This document shows positions 55,946 through 64,000 of a DNA stretch of 64,000 bases, piece by piece. Made by a program: the position numbers and the translations under genes. The DNA lies in NCBI GenBank assembly GCA_008711295.1, contig VUYV01000062.1:1270025-1334024 (forward strand). Reading direction: 5' to 3'. Origin of the DNA: Anarhynchus alexandrinus. Its lineage: Eukaryota > Chordata > Aves > Charadriiformes > Charadriidae. Every line of letters begins with the position of its first letter. Within the stretch, counting starts at the first letter, position 1. The notes below the pieces were generated by a model. That model saw only the letters and a program-made list of their open reading frames with translations, ran no database searches and was not told where the DNA came from.

Positions 55946-57637
55946 CTTTTTCGCCAATGCATCTGTAGGCATCTACAGAAGATTAACCCGACTGATGTTA
56001 CCAAAAGTGATAGGCTCTTAACCTCCTCGGCAGTTTCCCTGCGTGGAAGGGGTTAATGCTCCCCATGCTCCGACTTATACCTATTATGCTCAAGTTTAAA
56101 AATAAGATGTGAAAGATGCGTTATGTAAGGCTAGTACTGCTATCCTGCCCATCTCCTATTTTGGAATTAAAGATCATCATTGCTCACATCAAAGGGGCTG
56201 GGTGAGAATAAAAGAAAAGACAGGAACAATGAAAATAGCTACCCGACACAAACCAGATCAAAGGACCAGGCACAGAAAATGAGGAGCTAGGGGGTCCTTT
56301 AATTACTGTCCGCATCCTCCAAGTCATGTGGTGAAAAAGAAGGGAAAAAAGTTTTGAAGGCCACTGGGTTTTGTCTTGCTGTGGCTCCTGTTTCCACAGT
56401 CTGTGCCAGTTCCCTACAAACTGCTCTGCTTTTTATTTTTTTTTCATTTTATTAAAGTCAAATAGGAGTCCTGGACTCCAAAACTCCTCCCTTATGCCAG
56501 GAGGAGGAGAGGGAAGGAGGGGTAAGAGGGGCAGTAGTGGAGATAGTCTATAGCAATTGCCTGAAACAATTTCAGGAGGACTGCTCCAGGCAGCGCCCCG
56601 GGAGCTGCTTTGGGAAGGAGAGATCTGGCTACCTGAGGCTAGTCTTTATTTGCAGGCCTCCCGGGTTGAGAAAACTTCAAATTCACATAGGGCACTGCTC
56701 CATGGGGCAGCAGATCAAACCTGGCTACTAGCTGTTTGAGCTCAGCAGCAGAAAAAAGGATTGCTCTGGGACTGAGCGTAAGTAGAAGCATGATTAAACT
56801 TCAAACATATCCCCCCCCCGCCTTTTTATACACAGACAGTTATGGCTAATATTTCAATATGGACTTTAAAAATACACTGCAAATAACTTACTCCAGCATG
56901 CTGGCTGCAGGTTTAAAAATAATAAAAAATTAAACTACCTGTAATATTGCAATGAAGTCAAACGTTCAAGTTTACTTTTCATGAATCATTAAGGGAATGT
57001 TAAGTTATTTAAAAGGATCTCTTTTTATTTAACTCAGCCATCAAGATTAAAATTTGGATATTTGACCACTGATTGGAGTGGAACATCGTAGCATTTACTT
57101 CCTTCTATTTACATTTCAAATGTGGTGCGTTTCCCCCTAATTACTCTTGAGTTATGTTTATTTTTAAAAGACAGTATAAAAATAAGTGGCATAAGGAAAT
57201 AATAGGAGAATGATTTAAAAATTCATGTGCAAGAAGCTGACCAGACTTTCTAGGAAATAAGAGTACTTTGTCACTTTTAAAAAGATTTTGGAAAAGAATA
57301 GCTCCAGGATGTTCCCAAGAAACTGTTTTTGCTAATATAGATGCTAGCAGTGGACACAGACAGAAGTCACTGGAGAGAAAAATGTATGTCTGTCTCAGGT
57401 CAGTTTGCTTGGATTTATGCTGTATGCCAAACTAGAGCATGAAAAGCATTCAAACAGAATTTTATAGACTTTGAACGCGGCAGCTAATGTCACCAAGACA
57501 ACATCTAGAAAAGGAGAACACAGGATACAAAGGCATCCTTCTCCCCATCCTATTTACAGCTTGGAAACTCCTTAGACAAGCAGTAAGGATGATGTTTTAA
57601 GAGGCAATTCAGCCTCCAAACTCCAGTGAGTGCCAAG

Positions 57638-58553
57638 TTACTTCATCTTCTTTCTGATGAAAGTTGCCTCCATCGTTTCCTGCTCTTGGACAGTAACACT
57701 CAGTGAACAGCCATTCTCAGGAGGACAGCTGAGGACTAAATCAAGCAAATATAGACTACAAAGCTGCTTTCCAAAGTGGGCATCATGCCTAGGCTCGACA
57801 TCTAAGCAGTATGCTAGGTACGCGTACCAAGTTCCAGTTAGCTGTCTTGCAAACATCCGTGTTGGGAACCTTGCCCAAGCAAGTCTTCAAAGCTACCGTA
57901 GCTCTGGTGGGATAAGCACGGGAGCGGTGGGACTGGGACATTTGCCTCCTTGTTACAGGTCTCAGAGTTATCACATTATCCATTTAGATAGCCTTTTGAT
58001 TGAGAGAGCTTCCCTTTTGGGCTTAGCCCCAAATGCAAAGAACAGATGAGATGGTTTAAGAAAGTCTCCAGGTAAAACATGAAAAGGATGCTTAACATCC
58101 AGCTTCTGACGAATAGCTGCACTCAGGGAGCCACAAGGGCTAGGGAAATAAACACGGTCAATTAAATGAACTGATTGAAAAGAAATCAGAGATCACTCCG
58201 GGGAAAATTTGAGATGCAGTCATACAGCCACCGCAATCTTTTTGGAAGGTGGTAAACGGGGCAAAAGGCAGGAAGAACTGGAGCACCTTACTTATTTGGC
58301 AAAAGGTGGCTGCCATAAGGAAGGAAATAAACTTTAAAGGAAATAAATACAAAGAAAAATCCATGATGGGTTCAAAAGGAGGCTCAACCAGCTCACTCAA
58401 AGCCTCTTGAAACCTCAACACCAAGTAGGGAATTGTAATAGGGGAAATACAGTAAAGGCTCTTCAGCAAACGTTCTGTCCTTTCCATAGACTGTCCCACA
58501 AAATGCACTCATAGATGCTGAGTAATCTTCAAAAACACTCCAAGATGAATTAA
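57638..58553 (-). pseudogene. Decayed DIRS/Ngaro-like tyrosine recombinase ORF
   Basis: On the minus strand, fragments in several frames line up in the order of a DIRS-type retrotransposon tyrosine recombinase. From 58553 there is EDYSASMSAF (N-terminal helix region). From 58508 comes RLLKSL, then EALSELVEPPFEPIMDFSL and LPLK-like sequence (hallmark PPFEP block). About 58160-58000 reads KLDVKHPFHVLPGDFLKPSH, then LFFAFGAKPKREAL and SIKRLSKWI. Near 57930-57900 is RAYPTRA, matching the family's RAHSTRA with its catalytic Arg. Then TDVCKTANW (family DICKAATW), and from about 57800 AYCLDVEPRHDAHFGK, which holds the likely nucleophilic Tyr. Frame changes and stops mean it cannot encode an intact enzyme. 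DIRS elements integrate with this recombinase and make no target duplication. No reverse transcriptase was recognised upstream. The family call comes from pattern recognition by eye. Confidence 0.7.
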
Positions 58554-59659
58554 CAAGAAGGAATTAATTAGAGAGAAAACTAATAGGGATGGAAAATACC
58601 TACATGCTCATTCATGGGAGAGAGTAATTTTCTAATAGTTCAGCTGTTTTGGATGCACTTGTTCAAAAGACCTTAGGAAGATAGTCCAAACAGGACTGCC
58701 AGAAGTAAAGATCTGCATGGGAGAGCTACCTCCGCTTTGTGTCTTTCCTTTGCATCTTTGACAGTAGATGCTGGGGCTGCCCAAGCAGCGGTGTGCTTTG
58801 GGCTCTGAACTCAACACCATGCACAACTGAAGAAGGCTAAGCACAAACGGAAAACACGCTTCTCCCCTAGATAAGTAGTCTGGAAAGGCCATGAATGTGA
58901 AAGCAGGCTGTTGAGACAATGCCAGCGTATCTAAAAATCAAAATAATGAGATCAAGCTGCCGTCACTAGGAGCATGTGTGCCTTTTCCTGTCTCACTTGC
59001 TGGAAGCCCATGGGTATTGCTGCAAAGGGAGGGAAGTCCTAAACTGGTCTCTGACTCCAACTCCAGAGAAGGGCGTCTTGCAGAGCTAATCAAGTTATTT
59101 ATCCCAGGGAACTCAAGCAACATTTGCTATTGGGATTGTGGAATTCTGATTTTGACTGTGGAAGTCAATTACCTGGTTAATTCTCATTTAACCTTGCTAG
59201 AACAGAGCACCGCTCATTAAGCCCTTTCAAACTGCACCAGAAAAAACCCTCTAACTTCACATCCCGCTACAGTTCCTTTTTTGTGAGATGGATCAAACAA
59301 TCACAGGATAATCTCACCTCTCTGTGAACTGTTCCTCAAAGTTATTTTGATGCTACCACAAGAAAGTCACAGGGCATATTTGAGAAGATGTAATCACTTT
59401 TTTTTACCTTTTTTTTTTTGGAGGATAATTTACAAGAAAAACAACTCTATCAGACTAGCTCCTGGAAACCTGTCTGTCACTGGGCAGAGAAGACACTACC
59501 TTGCCATGCTTCCCACAAGCAGGACATTTGCCTCCCAAGTCCATTTCAATGACAATGTCTTAGGGAAGTAGCGAGGCAGCAGCAGATGTTGGAAAAGAAA
59601 GCGGAGCAGTGCTCAGTGGTTAACAGAACAGCCTGGCCAAAAGCACAGAAAAGTAAAAT

Positions 59660-60110
59660 AAAGTAGATGTATTTCTTCCTTCTGCTAAGTTTTTGATTTT
59701 CCAAGTGTGGAAGATACTATCCTCTGCTGAAATTACCCATTTCATCTTACACTTCTTATTTCTCCTCCTGAGTCAACAATCTTAGCTTTTGTGTTCTGCT
59801 TCTTAGTTGCAGCTCCTGGATCCACTCTACCTTTTATCAGTCTTTTCTCCTTCTTCCCTCCCCACACTGTTTTGACATTTCCCATCCTCCTCTTGCCAGT
59901 TATCACCTGGTCTCACATCCTCTGTTCCTGTTATTCCAACCTTTCTCTGGCATACAATCACCAGCCTCCCTGATTTCAAGACTGTCCTCATCCTCTTTCC
60001 ATCTCTTTCTCTACTTTTCTGTCATCTCCACGCTCAGAGCATCTAAGTCTATTCCTCCCTGAAGTCATTCACTCTCCTTGCCAACTTCTTTTTCTACCAG
60101 CTCTGTAAAT
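59660..60110 (+). other. Strand-asymmetric pyrimidine-rich tract
   Basis: For about 450 bp the plus strand is strongly C/T-rich (blocks such as ttctccttcttccctcccc and catcctctttccatctcttt). A ZNF423 pre-mRNA, made from the minus strand, would be purine-rich here. It is too irregular for a microsatellite, and no protein similarity is seen. Confidence 0.5.
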
Positions 60111-61899
60111 CCAAGACCAAGGATGATGTGGGGCTATAAAAGCAATATAAAAGAGGGTGAATTCTTGGCAATCAATCAAGAGACTGTTCCTAACACAATG
60201 AAGATCCAGGCAAAAAAAAAAGGGAACTTTGTCGAAATTACAAGAAGACCTAGGTGAATTTCATGCATATTCCAAGGTTAGGAAATAAAAAATTAAAGAT
60301 TACATCCTTCAGAAAGGCACTACTGTTCAGTCAACACTCCTTCAACCCAGCCCTAACAGAGTCAAAAGAACAACTTCACAACTCTCTTGCACATTTGCAT
60401 ACAACTAAAAGACAAAGCATAACTTTGATGCTTCTTAATTGTTACACACACTGCCAGAATACAGTATTTATGTACACATGGCTATCTCAAACATAAATTA
60501 ACTGACGCCTTACTGAACTTGCCCTCTCATACTGGTATGAGATACATACTCATACTGATACATTTTTGCATAACGAGTTTTGCTCAAAACCTTTAAGTTT
60601 TTCAATTCTAAAACATTTTTAAAGACTCATGTGAGGTTCCTAATGCAACTATAAATCTGATGAAATTTGCAACCAATCTGACCATTTTCATTTGAGCTTA
60701 ACTTGGATATATTCCTTCATGCTTCCAACAGCACCAACTTAAAATAACCTGGTGAATTTCCTACTTATTCTCTGGGGCAGATGTAACATTCTGGCTGTGA
60801 CTTGCATGAAACTCTGCAAATTACACGGCAAGAACAACCCGAATTTCAGAATATTCACCTCAAGACCATGCTATACCTTAGCGACAGTTTTGTCTGGTAC
60901 TAGGCACAACCCACACCCAGGAACGGAAGGAGACCTGGGCTGCAAAGCCACACAGGCCTGTAACAAAGCAGGGAAAAGGAAATGTCCCAGGAAGAACACA
61001 AGTTGTTTCACTGGTAAATATCCCAAGTACTTACCAGAAGGACAGAAATAATTTCGGTGGTATTTCCCTCTCCATTCTTCCCTTTTCTGCTCCCTCCCAT
61101 ACTGGCATTTCCCCTCCATCCACTGCTACCTCCCAAACAGCTGCTGCCCTGTTACGACTCTCCAACCTTCACTGCAACAGGAATTCACCCAGCTTTTCCT
61201 CTAGTGCGTTATTTATCTCCTGCTGTCCATTTAAAAGCTAGGATGTGGCAAAAGAAGTACACAACTCTCTTTCCCTCTGAACTACTCTCTTCTTTAAGGT
61301 ATCTTAACATACAGCTGCGTATTTCGAAGGAGAAATCCTCCTTTATCCACTCTCCTGCCCAACAGCGTGCCTTTTGAGCTCACTCTGGGAAAGGCAAAGA
61401 AATGGGAACCCAGGCAAAAGTCACTTTTTAAACAAACTTTAAGACTTTGTTCACCAGCTGATGCTCCACTTGAAGCTCAAAAGAGAAGGACATCACACTA
61501 ATGTCCCTACTTAAAATGTTTTTCAGTGGTGACCAATGGGCAACAGCTTGTGCCAGCTTCAGGGGACTCCAGCAAAGGTGGCTGCCACAGCCCCACAAGA
61601 CAGCTGGAGCAGCCGGGCGGGATAACCTCACTGCCGCATGGACACCCCCCCACACGCACATGTCAAACACCTCAAGTCGGGCCTGCGCTCCCCCGGGGCG
61701 CTGGGGAGGAGTAACCCCTCAGGAGGGCCGTCCAGGGCACATGCTTTATGTTAGTCAGTGCAATTCCCCCTCTGCCTCCAGCCCGAGAGATGAAAATCGC
61801 CCCGTTTGCAGGAAGGAGGAAAATGCAAACTGCCAGCCGCTTCCTGAGTCGAGTGAAACCCTCTGCCTGCGGCAGCCCCATCTTGGGCAGGCCGCCCAC

Positions 61900-62720
61900 A
61901 ATCACCTCAAGCACAGGCCCTGTGGTGCAGTGCAGACATGGTGGCAGGCAAGGATGAGGATATGGGGGCAGTCCCCGCCATTGCCCCACACCAGAGCTCA
62001 CCCCGCTGCCCACAGCCTTCCTCCCTCCTCAGAAGTGCCGCCCCCCCCTGCCCTCCCCATGGGGCCTGCCCGCCTCCCCGCTGCCCACCACGGCCACCAC
62101 ATACCCCGGCCTGCGCCCCACTCTCCCTGCCGCCTCTTCCCTCAGGGCCCAGGGCCCGTGTCCCCGCCACCCCCTTCCCCACACCGCGTCCCCGCCCGCC
62201 CCATGGAGCGCAGTCTCACCTCAGCGTGGGGAGCACACCGTGACCGTGACCGTCCTGCCGCCGTGGCTGCGCTGTGGCTGTGGGCACCGCGACCCTGCGC
62301 CTCACGCACCCAGCGCCCGCTGCGGCGGTGAGGAGCCACAGGAAAACCTACAGCCACCGCCACACCTCGACCTGGGGCTGCGCGGCCAGCGGAGGCTTTT
62401 TGTTTCGTTTTTAAGTTAAAACCTGCCCCCTTTTATTTCAGGAGTTTGCCCACAAGAGGCCCGCTCCTCCAGCTGCCTGCGACTGCCGGCTCAGCGTCCT
62501 ACGGACTGACCCGCCCCACAAAATCCAGCATCGCCCCTCGGCACGGCAGCCATTTCTAAAATCTGTTTCCAGAAGCAGCAGATTTTGTCCTTTCCCTACG
62601 CTCCTCCCGGGCCGGGCTGGCAGCTCGGAGGGTGCTCGACGCCAGCGGCCACGGCTCTGCCAGTGCGGCGCGGCCCTGGCAGCTGCCAGCAACGCACCAC
62701 AGTGGAGGAGCTCGAAGGCG
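61900..62720. promoter_or_regulatory. CpG-rich island near the right edge
   Basis: This is a long GC-rich, CpG-containing block, densest at 62140-62340 and 62450-62700. On the minus strand a good donor (CTGAG|GTGAGA) begins at 62219, so a first exon could lie between there and about 62700. A frame read through that donor is phase 0, while the large exon's acceptor needs phase 1. A direct coding join is therefore unlikely, although a non-coding leader is possible. The long plus-strand frame over 61501-62331 is low-complexity Pro/Ala/His/Arg and is not taken as a gene. Confidence 0.45.
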
Positions 62721-64000
62721 GGCAGGCGGTGTGTGGGTGCATGTTATCGCCATGAATTTTACTCACTTCTCTCTATCCAAACAACCTCACAGTGCTTGTT
62801 GCTTAGGCACTTGTTTTCCACATCGCTGTCAGCACTTCTGAGGCCAGCAGGCTAAGAGCACTGGCCAGACCTGGAAAGGCCGGAGGAGGATGAAATGGGT
62901 GCTCCCAAGCACTGCTCTAGTAAGACATCTGACCGCCTTGGGGCAGTTTATCAGTTATCTTTGAGGCCGAGAAGGCCAGTGTCACTCTGTCAGCCATCTC
63001 ACAGTGGCCAAAAAGACCAGACCTCATTACATTTGTGGGTTTAATTATATAGGAACCTGGAACATCAAAGATGGGAGGTCAGCAGCAGTAACCCAGTAAG
63101 CTCTCAAGCCTACACAGAGAAAGCAAAAAAATCTCCTTTCCACACAAGGACCCTCTAATCTGAACCACGTCCCTGCCTAAATTGATTATCAATGGCTGTG
63201 TCGCCATTAGCCCAAAGTTTTTACATGGTGCCTTCAAGAAAGTCATCCTTCTTTACAGCTGACTTGCCCCTTTCATAACCAATGGTCACAAGAAGGCAGA
63301 TTACCAGCTCTTTCAGCAGAGGAGACCCATTAGTCTGTTTGATAGGTTATAAGCTGTGATTCACAGCCACAACGCTCAGGATTTCAGGATACCCTTCTCC
63401 TGCCCAAAGAGCCAGCCCATCATTTCAGTACTTGAGAAGAATCCCATGAACTTCAGCCCACGCACAAAGAAATCTTCTGTTGCCACTCTAGGGAAAACAT
63501 GACAGAGCTCCAGTGAAAACCCCAGCCTCTTCATGATAAAATGAACCACAGCGTCTTACCTCAATAAGGCCCGTTCATTTCACCAGCACATCCATTTGTT
63601 CCAGGATGGGAACCAACAAAATCACAGCAAAAGTGGGTTGCAGTAACTCCTGGTTAATATTTATTTCCCAGGTTAGTTTGGTTTTTTTTTCCCTACCCAA
63701 CGTTTGATTTCTATTCTTCTGGCACTACAATACTGCTTGCCTGCCCACCCTACACAGTGTCCATAAGAGAAGAAGAAGACACTGTTAGCACTTGCAAGGT
63801 TCATTTAAGATATACAATACCCTCAATACAGTCTGTTAATTCTTAGAGAATGATTTTTAAAGCAGGCAAAGAAATGCCCTCCACTAAAGAAATTAAAATC
63901 TAACATGTGAAGAAATGCCAGTTTAGGTCTATGGTCTCATGGTCCACAGGGAAGGCTTTTCCCCCCTCAATACTAATTACCTACTAGGCAGGATACAGCA

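Noticed and set aside
58600..59700. Possible reverse transcriptase or RNase H part of the DIRS-like element upstream of the recombinase
   Set aside because: The minus-strand frames here were inspected and no catalytic motif was recognised. The element boundary cannot be set by eye.
60133..60143. TATA-like gctataaaagc on the plus strand
   Set aside because: It is a lone motif in a large AT-rich intron with no supporting elements or downstream gene.
61501..62331. 276-codon plus-strand open frame
   Set aside because: Low-complexity Pro/Ala/His/Arg composition from GC-rich DNA, with no domain and antisense to ZNF423. Such frames are expected by chance in a CpG-rich island.

Overview
The window looks like avian (or other sauropsid) nuclear DNA. 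It is AT-rich and compact, contains no Alu, L1 or B1 sequence, and carries old CR1 and MIR-like fragments and palindromic MITE remnants of the kind seen in bird and reptile genomes. One gene is certain: ZNF423 (OAZ/EBFAZ, Zfp423), a transcription factor with about 30 C2H2 zinc fingers, transcribed on the minus strand. The class assignment rests on repeat content and protein divergence read by eye.

Two coding exons are present. The very large internal exon (23529-26752, 3,224 nt) encodes about 1,074 residues with 25 canonical C2H2 fingers and one degenerate finger. The next exon (16434-16518, 85 nt) encodes one further finger. Both have good splice sites and compatible phases (entry phase 1, junction phase 0, exit phase 1). 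The acidic N-terminus with the first finger, and the last three C-terminal fingers, were not found and should lie beyond the two window edges. The rest of the window is therefore intron: 1-16433 (3' intron, incomplete), 16519-23528 (complete, about 7.0 kb) and 26753-64000 (5' intron, at least 37 kb, incomplete).

The introns are mostly single-copy AT-rich sequence with scattered GC-rich patches. Two patches are CpG dense enough to be candidate internal promoters: 28.14-28.69 kb, only 1.4-1.9 kb upstream of the large exon, and 61.9-62.7 kb. Recognisable repeats are a CR1 LINE tail (49.7-50.1 kb), a MIR-like SINE (51.6-51.7 kb), two palindromic MITE remnants (36.08-36.17 and 54.27-54.39 kb) and simple repeats.

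The most unusual element is at 57.64-58.55 kb on the minus strand. It is a decayed open reading frame whose pieces, spread over several frames, read in order like the tyrosine recombinase of a DIRS/Ngaro-type retrotransposon. A single undetermined base at 54871, flanked by near-identical direct repeats, suggests a local assembly artefact. No RNA gene, CRISPR array or second protein-coding gene could be supported.
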